Shown one piece after another: positions 56,276-64,000 of a DNA stretch of 64,000 nt. The translations under genes and the position numbers were made by a program. The stretch is from the NCBI GenBank assembly GCA_030949825.1, contig JAUZSC010000040.1, positions 35,428 to 99,427 of the forward strand, given 5' to 3'. Source of the stretch: Sulfurimonas sp. GTDB taxonomy: Bacteria; Campylobacterota; Campylobacteria; Campylobacterales; Sulfurimonadaceae. Each line of letters opens with the position of its first letter. Positions within the stretch are counted from its first letter, which is position 1. The notes below the pieces were generated by a model. The model was given only the letters and a program-made list of their open reading frames with translations, had not been told where the DNA came from and made no database searches.

Positions 56276-56913
56276 TAGTGTTTCCCTCCTACTGGAAGAG
56301 TCTTAATCTCACCAAATAAGTTATGTCCGTTACCTCTATGTGATGTTAAAGGGTTCAATGAAACATTACCACCACCTACATAAAAGTGATGAGGGTTTGT
56401 ACCCTTTTCTGGTTTACGAACTTGAACATTCGACTGATTTACCTGAATATATTTAGAAATATTCGAAGTAGCATCATCTAAGTCACCAAAGATATTTGCC
56501 TCTACAGGACAAGCAACAACACAAGCAGGCATCATAGAAGATGCAATACGGTGCGCACAGTATGTACATTTATCAGCAGTTTGTGTTTGTGGATCAATAT
56601 AGATTGCTCCATAAGGACAAGCCATAACACAACCAGCACAACCAATACATCTTTCTTTATCAATATTTACAATTCCATTATCTAAATAATGTAATGCAGA
56701 CACTGGACAAATCTGTTCACAAGGAGCATTTTCACAATGATTACATCTAAGTGGTGTAAATGTTCTCTTCGTTTCTGGGAAAGTTCCCACATCTACATAT
56801 TTTACTCGTAATCTCCATGTGCTAAGTGGAACTTCATTTTCCACTTTACATGCGATCTCGCATCCTTTACAACCCATACATAGGTGTAAATCAACTAGGA
56901 AACCTAATTGCAT
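56275..56913 (-). CDS. four-cluster ferredoxin subunit (PsrB-like)
   Basis: Electron-transfer subunit with four 4Fe-4S clusters: CMGCKGCEIACK, CNHCENAPCEQICP, CIGCAGCVMACP, and CTYCAHRIA with a later CVVACP. I place the start at ATG 56913, five bases after AAAGGAG; a start at 56934 would put that site inside the gene. 212 residues. It has no Tat signal and would be carried across with its Tat-exported partner. First gene of the operon. Confidence 0.9.
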   Translation of the reverse strand: MQLGFLVDLHLCMGCKGCEIACKVENEVPLSTWRLRVKYVDVGTFPETKRTFTPLRCNHCENAPCEQICPVSALHYLDNGIVNIDKERCIGCAGCVMACPYGAIYIDPQTQTADKCTYCAHRIASSMMPACVVACPVEANIFGDLDDATSNISKYIQVNQSNVQVRKPEKGTNPHHFYVGGGNVSLNPLTSHRGNGHNLFGEIKTLPVGGKH

Positions 56914-57147
56914 ATATTCTCCTTTAGCCATCATTTAAGGGCCAATTTAAGCTTTGAATTTATCTAACATATTTAAAATACAATCCCACACCCTTAAGGT
57001 GCAAGGAATATTTCACTAATTAAATAATATCTAAGAAAACTTAAATTACATAGGAATGATTAGGGTTTTTTTTAGGATTTTTTAAAGGTGAGTAAAAAAG
57101 AAAAGCTTTCTAAATTAAGGTGCAGACACAAATACCTTGTAAAGTTT

Positions 57148-58438
57148 TTAGTCTAAACGCACTCGGATAGATTCTTCATGTGCAGTTAATCCCTCAGTAT
57201 GCGCTAAAAGAGCACAGGCTTCACCGATTTCGTTAATAGCTTTTTTTTGAAAAAGAAATGATAGAAGTTTTTTTCATAAAGTTTTCTACACCTAGTGGAG
57301 AATAAAATTTAGCTGTTCCACCTGTTGGAAGTGTGTGGTTTGGTCCTGCCACATAATCACCTATTGCTTCAGGAGTATTATGACCTAAGAAAATTGCTCC
57401 GGCATGCTTTATAAGAGGAAGTAACTCAAAAGGTGACACAGTAGCAACTTCGAGATGCTCAGGTGCTATTTCATTCATCAAGTCTATTGCTTCGTCCATT
57501 GTAGAAGTAACAATAATCGCTCCACGATCTTCTATAGATTTTCTAGCAATTTTGTGACGAGGAAGTTTTACTAACCAAGCTTCTATCTCTATTTTGACAG
57601 CATCTGCTAACTTCTGAGAAGGAGTAATTAAAATAGAACTCGCCATCTCATCATGTTCAGCTTGAGAAAGTAAATCTATCGCTAAATGCCTTGCATCTGC
57701 AGAGTCATCAGCTAAAATACCTATCTCACTTGGTCCTGCTATCATATCAATATTTACATCACCAAAAACCATTTTTTTCGCAGTTGCAACAAAAATATTT
57801 CCAGGCCCTGTAACGACATCAACCTTTGGTATAGTCTCAGTTCCGTAGGCAAGAGCCGCTATTGCAGATGCACCACCTACTTTATAAACATCTTTAACTC
57901 CACATAAATGACAAGCAGCAAGGAGAAGTTCATTGGGTTCATTGTCCGGAGTTGGAGTACATACAACGATCTTCTCAACTCCAGCAACTTGGGCAGGAAT
58001 AACATTCATCAAAAGTGAAGAAGGATACGCCGCTTTACCACCAGGTATATAAAGACCAGCAGAGTCTACAGCAGTCACTCGTTGTCCTAAAATAGTACCA
58101 TTTGGCTCATCATCAAACCATGATTTTGGCTTTTGTTTTTCGTGATATATTTTAATTCTATCATAAGCTAGATGCAAAGCAGACTTTAAGTTTTCATCGA
58201 TATTCTTGTATGCTTTTTCCATAGAATTGGGACAAATCTTTAGCTCGAAATCATTTTTTGGAGTCCAGTTGTCAAATTTTGCTATGTGTTTTTTTAAGGC
58301 CGTATTCTTATCAGTTTTAATCTCACTAATAATATTGCCAACAATGGAACTCACATGATCCATATCCATTTTACCGCGCTCTTGTAGTTCTTCAAAGTAT
58401 TTTTTAAAATTAGCATCTTTTGTATTTGTAAATATCAT
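57148..58438 (-). CDS. hisD: histidinol dehydrogenase, frameshifted near its C-terminus
   Basis: Last two steps of histidine synthesis, oxidising histidinol to histidine with zinc and NAD. Landmarks: GLYIPGGKAAYPSSLLM, VTGPGNIFVATAKK, DMIAGPSEIGILAD, LLSQAEHDEMASS, and GPNHTLPTGGTAKF. The frame ends early in SFSKKSY; dropping one of eight T at 57241-57248 restores KKAINEIGEACALLAH to the final RVRLD at 57151, giving 429 residues as in relatives. Followed upstream by a thioredoxin gene with no gap. Confidence 0.94.
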
Positions 58439-58855
58439 TTATTTTCCTAAAGTTTGATCAAATTCTTTTTTAACAATAGCTAAAGCTTTTAAAAAATTCT
58501 CAGCATCTATTGCCCCAGCTAATGGCTTAAATAGAGGCTCGCCCTCTGGGTCTAAAAACCATAAAGTAGGAGTACCTGGTCTCCATAATTTTCTAGGAGT
58601 ATAATCTTTTTCATCAGTATAAGAAATAATTGATACAAAATCTCTGTTTAAGGCTTTAATTACTTTTTTATCTTCAAAGGTAGTTTCATCTAAAACTCTA
58701 CAGTAGTGACATGAGTGGCGAGAAAAGACAAATAAAACTGGCTTGTTTTTAGCACTTGCTTCTTTAATACCAGTATCAAAATCTTTTGCCCAATTTATCT
58801 CTGCTCCAAATACTGAAGATACTAACATTAGAACTGTAAATACTATGTGTTTCAT
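58439..58855 (-). CDS. periplasmic thioredoxin-fold protein
   Basis: A 138-residue protein with signal peptide (MKHIVFTVLMLVSSVFG) and a thioredoxin-like fold: PVLFVFSRHSCHYCRVLDE with redox site C-H-Y-C and the cis-Pro region GTPTLWFLDPEG. Similar to SoxW or thiol:disulfide interchange proteins. Its start overlaps the aroK stop by four bases and its stop directly precedes hisD. Confidence 0.8.
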   Translation of the reverse strand: MKHIVFTVLMLVSSVFGAEINWAKDFDTGIKEASAKNKPVLFVFSRHSCHYCRVLDETTFEDKKVIKALNRDFVSIISYTDEKDYTPRKLWRPGTPTLWFLDPEGEPLFKPLAGAIDAENFLKALAIVKKEFDQTLGK

Positions 58856-59361
58856 CTTTTAACCTTTTTTAAAATCTCTTTGGCACATTCTTTTGCACTT
58901 TTATCACTTACATCTATAATAATATCAGCTACTTCTAAATACTCTGGACGCCTTAGTTTATACAAATCTTTAGCTGCCTTCATATCACTAAGGAGTGGTC
59001 TCTTTTTTAGTTTTGCTTTTGCATTAGGATGTTCTTTAATTCGCTCAATAATTTTATCAAAAGGAGAATCAAGAAGAACTACTGTACCGATTTTTTTTAA
59101 GTTTTCAACCTTGTAAAAACCACCACCAGTAGATATAAGTGTATTTTTAACACTTTTTTCAAGCCAAAGAGAAACATCTTTTTCTAACTTTCTAAAGTAA
59201 TCTTCACCTTCTTTAAGAAAGATAGTTTTTATTTTTCGATTATCCATACTTTCAATTAAATCATCAGTATCGATAGCCATATACGAATAATTTTTAATTA
59301 TCTCTCGTGCTATAGTGCCTTTTCCAACACCCATAAATCCGATTAATATTATATTTTTCAT
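58852..59361 (-). CDS. aroK: shikimate kinase
   Basis: Phosphorylates shikimate in aromatic amino acid synthesis. 169 residues with Walker A LIGFMGVGKGT, the shikimate-binding DTDDLIE, LISTGGGFY and the lid region KKRPLLSD. Gly replaces Ser in the usual GKST. Same strand and close to fabH, 12 bases away. Confidence 0.92.
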   Translation of the reverse strand: MKNIILIGFMGVGKGTIAREIIKNYSYMAIDTDDLIESMDNRKIKTIFLKEGEDYFRKLEKDVSLWLEKSVKNTLISTGGGFYKVENLKKIGTVVLLDSPFDKIIERIKEHPNAKAKLKKRPLLSDMKAAKDLYKLRRPEYLEVADIIIDVSDKSAKECAKEILKKVKR

Positions 59362-59373
59362 AGGATTTAGAAG

Positions 59374-60372
59374 TTATTTTAAAGGAGAAAAAGGAATAAG
59401 CGCTGAACCCCATGTAAGTCCGCCACCAAAAGCATCAAAAAGCATAAGTTCACCTTTTTTTAGCTTACCTTCTTCATAAATGTCATTTACGGCCATTGGA
59501 ATCGAAGCACCTGATGTATTTCCATACTTATGTACGGTTAATACAACTTGTTCTTCTTTCATCTTAAGCGCATCACCCACAGCTTTTATAATTCTATAAT
59601 TAGCCTGATGTGGTATAAAGTGTTTCACTTCATCACTATGAATACTATTTGCTTCTAAAATTTCTTTTACATCTTTAGTTAAAGTACGAACAGCAACTTT
59701 AAAAGTTTCATTTCCCTTCATTTGCATAAAACATGTTCCAGCCTCAGCTTCTAGGTTATCATGAGGAGAACCTGTTCCGCCGTTTGGAGTCATAAGTAAG
59801 TCTGCATATGTTCCATCAGCACCCGTGTTCACATCTATAATAGCTTCGTCTTTGTTATCTGTTGCTGATATAATTGCAGCACCAGCACCATCACCAAATA
59901 AAATACATGTACCACGATCTGTATAATCAGTAATAGCAGATAATTTTTCAGCACCGATAATAAGAACATTTTTTTTCATTCCAGATTCTATAAATGCTTT
60001 TGCAATAGCTAAAATATAAACAAATCCAGTACATGCGGCAGAAATATCAAATGCAGTAATAGGTCCAAGTTCAAGTTTTGTTGAGATTGTTGTTGCAGTT
60101 GAAGGCATACAAAAATAATCAGGAGAGATAGTTGCGCAAATCACCATATCTATGTCAGACTTAGCAATTCCACTACGCTCAATCGCCAACACAGCTGCTT
60201 TTGTACCTAAGTCACTCGTAGTTTCGTCTGCAGCTGCAATGCGACGCTCCTTAATGCCAGTTCTTTTAGTAATCCACTCATCTGTAGTATCAACAAGTTT
60301 GGCTAGGTCATCATTACTTAAAATTTTACTTGGAGCATAGGCACCAATTGATCTAAATGCAGCGTAAGCCAT
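59374..60372 (-). CDS. fabH: 3-oxoacyl-ACP synthase III
   Basis: Starts fatty acid synthesis by condensing acetyl-CoA with malonyl-ACP. 332 residues with [10 protein letters not shown], active Cys in [11 protein letters not shown], His in [10 protein letters not shown] and Asn in [11 protein letters not shown]: the Cys-His-Asn triad. Probably co-transcribed with plsX and rpmF. Confidence 0.96.
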   Translation of the reverse strand: MAYAAFRSIGAYAPSKILSNDDLAKLVDTTDEWITKRTGIKERRIAAADETTSDLGTKAAVLAIERSGIAKSDIDMVICATISPDYFCMPSTATTISTKLELGPITAFDISAACTGFVYILAIAKAFIESGMKKNVLIIGAEKLSAITDYTDRGTCILFGDGAGAAIISATDNKDEAIIDVNTGADGTYADLLMTPNGGTGSPHDNLEAEAGTCFMQMKGNETFKVAVRTLTKDVKEILEANSIHSDEVKHFIPHQANYRIIKAVGDALKMKEEQVVLTVHKYGNTSGASIPMAVNDIYEEGKLKKGELMLFDAFGGGLTWGSALIPFSPLK

Positions 60373-60385
60373 TGTGATTCCTTAC

Positions 60386-61390
60386 TTATTTATTAATATT
60401 TGTTTTATTGTATTCTTCAAGTTTTTCTAAAATATGGTCATTTACATGATTGTCAATATAAGAAATTGCTTGGTATATTGCATTTTCCATGGCTTTGGCA
60501 TTACTTTTTCCATGGCTAACAATAGCGCATCCATTTATACCGATAAGTGGTGCACCACCAACTTCAGCATAATCAATCTCTTTTTTAAGAAGTTTAAAGA
60601 CTTTTCTCATCAAAAGTGCACCCGTAATAGCAATAGGTGATTTACGAATGTATTCTTTAATCAACCCGCTTATAGTAGCTGCAACACCTTCACTTGTTTT
60701 GAGCACTAAGTTTCCAATAAAGCCATCGCAGGTAATAACATCACAGCTACCATTAAATATGTCTCCGCCTTCAACATTACCAATAAAACCATCATAGTTT
60801 TTTAATAATTTAAAAGCTGCTTTTGTTACTTCATTACCCTTTGTTTCTTCTTCGCCATTTGCTAAAAGACCTATTCGAGGATTAGTAAGACCCATCACAT
60901 CATGTGCATAGCATCCACCCATAATTGCGAACTGGACGAGATGTTCAGGTTTAGAATCAACATTTGCGCCAACATCTAAGATTGCAGAACGGCGTCCCAT
61001 TTTTGTTGGCATAAATGTAATAAGAGCAGGACGATAAATACCTTTTAAACGACCAAGTCTAAGTGTAGCAAGCGTCATTGTCGCACCACTATGTCCAGCA
61101 GATACGACACCATCTGCTTCACCATTTCTTACAAGGTCTACAGCTTTGTAGATTGTACTTTCTTTTCTTTTTATTGCATCTGTAGCAGCGTCAGTCATTG
61201 CTATTACATCATCAGTTTCTACTATAGAAATCTTATCTCTATAACGTTTTGGTAACAGAGGTAAAATTTCTGATTTTTTCCCTACGAGAATAGGTATGAA
61301 TTGTTTTTTCTTGAGTGCTTGGATACATCCCTTTACAATCGGCTCAGGACCAAAGTCCCCGCCCATCGCATCAATAGCAATCTTTACCAT
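60386..61390 (-). CDS. plsX: phosphate acyltransferase PlsX
   Basis: Makes acyl-phosphate from acyl-ACP for phospholipid synthesis. 334 residues with AIDAMGGDFGPEPIVKG at the start, VSAGHSGATM, and GFIGNLVLKTSEG. The rpmF-plsX-fabH order is a common bacterial cluster. Start three bases after the rpmF stop. Confidence 0.95.
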   Translation of the reverse strand: MVKIAIDAMGGDFGPEPIVKGCIQALKKKQFIPILVGKKSEILPLLPKRYRDKISIVETDDVIAMTDAATDAIKRKESTIYKAVDLVRNGEADGVVSAGHSGATMTLATLRLGRLKGIYRPALITFMPTKMGRRSAILDVGANVDSKPEHLVQFAIMGGCYAHDVMGLTNPRIGLLANGEEETKGNEVTKAAFKLLKNYDGFIGNVEGGDIFNGSCDVITCDGFIGNLVLKTSEGVAATISGLIKEYIRKSPIAITGALLMRKVFKLLKKEIDYAEVGGAPLIGINGCAIVSHGKSNAKAMENAIYQAISYIDNHVNDHILEKLEEYNKTNINK

Positions 61391-61393
61391 TGT

Positions 61394-61543
61394 CTATTTA
61401 TACTCACCAGTAGTTGGGTTAATATGGTGTGGTAATCTGTATGTTCCGTCTGCATCTTTAACTGGTTTAGCTAAAGTAATTTTGTAGTGAGTTCTTCTTT
61501 TCGCTCCGCGAGAATGGGATACTCGTCTCTTAGGTACTGCCAT
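61394..61543 (-). CDS. rpmF: 50S ribosomal protein L32
   Basis: A 49-residue ribosomal protein too short for many searches. It begins [20 protein letters not shown] and ends [11 protein letters not shown], the L32 pattern. AAAGGA lies eight bases upstream. The zinc-binding Cys residues of some L32 forms are absent, as in other Campylobacterota. Lies between yceD and plsX. Confidence 0.93.
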   Translation of the reverse strand: MAVPKRRVSHSRGAKRRTHYKITLAKPVKDADGTYRLPHHINPTTGEYK

Positions 61544-61559
61544 AATTTATTTCCTTTAT

Positions 61560-61917
61560 TTAATTTTTTTTCACAGTCATTACAACTGTGATAGTCACTT
61601 TTAATAAGCTCAATCTCAGAGAGTAAAAGCTCATCAAGATCTGCGGTAGAATTAAAAGACTCAACAACATCTATATCGATGTTATTTTCATCTTCATATA
61701 AACCATCTGAGATAAAAAATTCTACTTTTTCATCTACATTTAGTTTAAATTCTTCTCCACATGTACTACACTCAGTACTTACTGAACCATTTATATCTGC
61801 TTTGAGCAAGATTAATTTACCAGCATGATACTCTAAATAACCTTTAAAAGTTATTTCATCAGATTTTACTAGAAAATCCAATGGTGTTTTTGTTATTTTT
61901 CTAAGAGTTACTATCAT
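61560..61917 (-). CDS. yceD: YceD-family protein (DUF177), frameshifted at its end
   Basis: DUF177 proteins accompany rpmF and are linked to 23S rRNA metabolism. 118 residues after repair, with VSTECSTCGEEF and SDYHSCNDCEK forming a C-x2-C pair at each end, likely a zinc site. As written the frame runs on out of phase into rpmF; dropping one of eight T at 61564-61571 places a stop right after DCEKN, just before the rpmF ribosome binding site. Confidence 0.82.
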
Positions 61918-61924
61918 AATCTAA

Positions 61925-62341
61925 TTATGAAACTTCTCTCTCTGAAAAGAAAAATGCGATTTCAACAGCTGCATTTTCAACAGAATCACTTCCGTGAACT
62001 GCATTTGCATCTATGTTTTCAGCAAAATCAGCACGGATAGTTCCAGCTTCAGCTTCTTTAGGATTAGTAGCACCCATTAAGTCACGGTTAATTTGCATTG
62101 CATTCTCACCTTCTAATACAGTAACAACTACTGGACCAGAAATCATGAAATCAACTAAATCACCAAAGAAAGGTCTCTCTGCATGAACTGCATAAAATGC
62201 TTCAGCATCCATTCTTGAAAGTTGCATCTTTCTTGTAGCTGCTATTTTAAGACCCTTCTTTTCAAATCTTGCTAAAATTTGCCCGATAACACCTTTAGCA
62301 ACTGCATCTGGTTTAATTATTGATAATGTTCTTTCCATCAA
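61925..62341 (-). CDS. ndk: nucleoside diphosphate kinase
   Basis: Transfers gamma-phosphate between NTPs and NDPs. 137 or 138 residues (start at the first or second ATG) with [27 protein letters not shown], and the active His in [12 protein letters not shown]. It lies seven bases before yceD, on the same strand. Confidence 0.97.
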   Translation of the reverse strand: MMERTLSIIKPDAVAKGVIGQILARFEKKGLKIAATRKMQLSRMDAEAFYAVHAERPFFGDLVDFMISGPVVVTVLEGENAMQINRDLMGATNPKEAEAGTIRADFAENIDANAVHGSDSVENAAVEIAFFFSEREVS

Positions 62342-62491
62342 ATCTCCTGTAAAAATATAAAATTAGAATGGAATTATATCTGAATAAAAGTTTATTAAAG
62401 TTTAAATCGGAAAATTATTGAAGTTTAGTAAAAAGGATGGGTCTTTCAATAAAGAGCAGAACACAAAGAGTGCTCTACTTTAGAGAAGGTC

Positions 62492-62776
62492 TTAGTCTAT
62501 AATATTTTCTTTATTGTTTCTTTGATCTTCAGTTATGTCTTCACGGTGAGATGGGCTTTGACCAATAGTGTCCCAAGTAATACAACCCTCAGTTGGACAT
62601 GCTGTAGCACAAGCTGGCTCATCATGGTGTCCAACACATTCTACACATTTATCTTCGTATACGAAATAAATATCCTCATCTTCTGGATTATCATCCTCAT
62701 CTACAATAGCTTCTACTGGACATTCATCTATACATGCACCACAGTTGATACAAGTATCATTAATTATTACTGACAT
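62492..62776 (-). CDS. fdxA: ferredoxin with two 4Fe-4S clusters
   Basis: A 94-residue soluble electron carrier: CINCGACIDECPVEAI for one cluster and CVECVGHHDEPACATACPTEG for the other, with the insert typical of the Alvin-type group. The acidic C-terminus is not recognised. It diverges from ahpC across 230 bases, an arrangement known from Campylobacter jejuni, where fdxA is iron-induced. Confidence 0.9.
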   Translation of the reverse strand: MSVIINDTCINCGACIDECPVEAIVDEDDNPEDEDIYFVYEDKCVECVGHHDEPACATACPTEGCITWDTIGQSPSHREDITEDQRNNKENIID

Positions 62777-62878
62777 ATTTACTCCTAATATTTTTTGTAC
62801 GCTAACTATACACTTTAGAATTTTAAATAGAGCTAAAACTGGATAAATACTAATTATTTTTTATAAAGTGTGTATTTT

Positions 62879-62913
62879 TATAATAAAAACTAAAAAAAAG
62901 ATAAAAATTATCC
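62879..62913. promoter_or_regulatory. ahpC -10 box and shared palindromic operator
   Basis: TATAAT at 62879-62884 is followed 15 bases later by GATAAAAATTATCC (62900-62913), identical over 14 bases to the site at the desulforubrerythrin promoter, also just after a TATAAT. Confidence 0.5.
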
Positions 62914-63006
62914 TTAAATAAAATTATTAGCTTTATTAAACGAATATTCATTAATAAACTTTCGTTAGAATTCTGACACAAATTTTAACTCAAAAGGACA
63001 TTATAT

Positions 63007-63603
63007 ATGTTAGTAACAAATCAAGCTCCAGACTTCACAGCAACAACAGTTTTAGGTGACGGTTCAATCGTTGACGACTTTAAATTATCAGAGAACATGG
63101 GAGAAAAAGGCACAGTATTATTTTTCTATCCACTAGACTTCACATTTGTATGTCCTTCAGAATTAATCGCTTTTGATCACAGACTTAAAGACTTTAAAGA
63201 TCGTGGTGTTAATGTTATTGGTTGTTCTGTAGATTCTCAATTTTCTCACTTTGCATGGAGAGAAACACCAATCAACAATGGTGGTATAGGAAGAGTTGGC
63301 TACCCACTCGTAGCTGACCTTACAAAACAAATTTCTAAAGATTACGATGTTCTTTTTGGTGAAGCTGTAGCTTTACGCGGTTCATTTTTAATTGATTCTA
63401 AAGGTATCGTTCGTCATGCAGTAGTTAATGATTTACCACTTGGTAGAAACATTGATGAAATGTTAAGAATGGTAGATACAATGCAGTTTACTGATGAGCA
63501 TGGTGAAGTGTGTCCTGCTGGTTGGGTAAAAGGTGACGAAGGTATGAAAGCTACAACTGAAGGTGTTGCTGAGTATCTTGGTAAAAACGAAGCTAAATTA
63601 TAA
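63007..63603 (+). CDS. ahpC: 2-Cys peroxiredoxin (AhpC/TSA family)
   Basis: Reduces hydrogen peroxide and alkyl hydroperoxides. 198 residues with the peroxidatic Cys in FTFVCPSELIAF, the resolving Cys in GEVCPAGW, and the conserved Arg in GSFLIDSKGIVRH nearby. No ahpF is present, so thioredoxin or another donor reduces it. Divergent from fdxA; the promoter region carries a motif shared with desulforubrerythrin. Confidence 0.96.
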   Translation: MLVTNQAPDFTATTVLGDGSIVDDFKLSENMGEKGTVLFFYPLDFTFVCPSELIAFDHRLKDFKDRGVNVIGCSVDSQFSHFAWRETPINNGGIGRVGYPLVADLTKQISKDYDVLFGEAVALRGSFLIDSKGIVRHAVVNDLPLGRNIDEMLRMVDTMQFTDEHGEVCPAGWVKGDEGMKATTEGVAEYLGKNEAKL

Positions 63604-63616
63604 TATTTAACTTTAT

Positions 63617-63640
63617 CTAACTTCCTCTTTTGGAAGTTAG
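63617..63640 (+). terminator. rho-independent terminator of ahpC
   Basis: CTAACTTCC / GGAAGTTAG, a perfect 9-bp stem with a six-base loop, followed by TTTCTTCTTT. Confidence 0.85.
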
Positions 63641-63648
63641 TTTCTTCT

Positions 63649-63933
63649 TTATAGTAGTATTCCTTTTAACGCTTCTTCATCAATTAACACTTTTCTTGTA
63701 TTTTCTATAATTAAATCTACTGGTTTTAAAAGCTTTTCTTTTAGTTTCGCTTTTGTAAGTAACCTTTTGTATGTAGAAATTTCACAATTATTTTTTTTAA
63801 TATAGAGGTCAATATCACCACCTATTTTAGTATCGTCAACGCGGCTACCAAAAAGGTATACACTTACATCATTTCCAAGGTACTTAGAAATAGTAGTATT
63901 TATAATTTCTACTTTTTTAGTTGATAGTCTCAT
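63649..63933 (-). CDS. MNT-type nucleotidyltransferase, likely antitoxin
   Basis: A 94-residue minimal nucleotidyltransferase: SVYLFGSRVDDTKIGGDIDLYI has the GS-R-x-G-x-D-x-D core. MntA-type antitoxins of this size AMPylate a HEPT toxin and silence it. It overlaps the 3' end of an upstream gene (63917-64000), which by position would be the HEPT partner. Confidence 0.8.
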   Translation of the reverse strand: MRLSTKKVEIINTTISKYLGNDVSVYLFGSRVDDTKIGGDIDLYIKKNNCEISTYKRLLTKAKLKEKLLKPVDLIIENTRKVLIDEEALKGILL

Positions 63934-64000
63934 TTTTCAGCTCTTTTATTTTTAAAAATTCTTTTTCAAGTTTAGAAGATATTCCGATAAGTTCATCACT
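63917..64000 (-). CDS. 3' end of a probable HEPT toxin gene, cut by the window edge
   Basis: The last 27 codons of a gene on the minus strand (SDELIGISSKLEKEFLKIKE and ending KNETIN). It overlaps the MNT gene by 17 bases. The HEPT identity is a guess from gene order and helical composition only. Confidence 0.4.
   Translation of the reverse strand, partial: SDELIGISSKLEKEFLKIKELKNETIN

Noticed and set aside
56935..57147. A gene or riboswitch between the molybdoenzyme operon and hisD
   Set aside because: No frame, cloverleaf or strong hairpin is visible; it looks like a promoter region only.

Overview
The window is AT-rich, gene-dense DNA from a Campylobacterota bacterium, most like Sulfurimonas and relatives. 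The evidence is: serS close to a PflB-like TPR gene; a cheY-prmA-ftsH-psd-like block (order as I recall it from Campylobacter); divergent fdxA/ahpC; a desulforubrerythrin; a B-C-A ordered Psr-like molybdoenzyme operon; and an ssrA tag reading ANNTNYRPALAVA. The genus assignment is inference.

Layout. 0-10 kb: a membrane-anchored fragment at the edge, two DUF302 paralogues, the rpsF-ssb-rpsR operon, a propeller/OmpA-like surface protein, serB, metF and serS. 10-18.5 kb: small unknown genes, a PerR/Fur-type regulator divergent from desulforubrerythrin, a PflB-like motility protein behind a candidate sigma-54 promoter, a psd-like gene, ftsH, prmA and cheY. 18.5-36 kb: hisA-hisH, membrane sensor-like genes, two lipid A/LPS core genes, ruvB, panB, an orphan HPt protein, trpA, tRNA-fMet and tRNA-Arg, ZapA/ZapB-like genes, fabG, gpmI, a WD40-solenoid protein, then mraY-murD-purN. 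37.4-42.7 kb is the accessory region: tandem identical tRNA-Phe genes, a hipA-hipB toxin-antitoxin pair with a palindromic operator, ssrA, and a small block downstream of ssrA bounded by an 11-bp repeat of the ssrA 3' end that carries an AbiEi/AbiEii pair with its own inverted-repeat operator. 43-51 kb: prs, lepA, comF, an AsmA-like protein, grpE-dnaK. 51-57 kb: a thioredoxin-like gene, a palindromic intergenic repeat, and the three-gene molybdoenzyme operon. 57-64 kb: hisD, a thioredoxin, aroK, fabH-plsX-rpmF-yceD, ndk, fdxA, ahpC and the edge of a HEPT/MNT module.

A technical theme runs through the window. At least nine genes, including ftsH, prmA and hisD, are broken by single-base indels, nearly all in A/T runs of six to nine, and in each completely contained case restoring one base per break gives a frame of whole codons and a family-like protein. 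This looks like uncorrected homopolymer error in the assembly rather than gene decay. I annotate those genes over their full repaired spans.

The most notable biology: a 14-bp palindromic motif shared between the desulforubrerythrin and ahpC promoters, suggesting one peroxide regulon; the ssrA-linked AbiE block; the reverse-order HipA-HipB pair; and a cytosolic propeller-plus-solenoid protein of unknown role.
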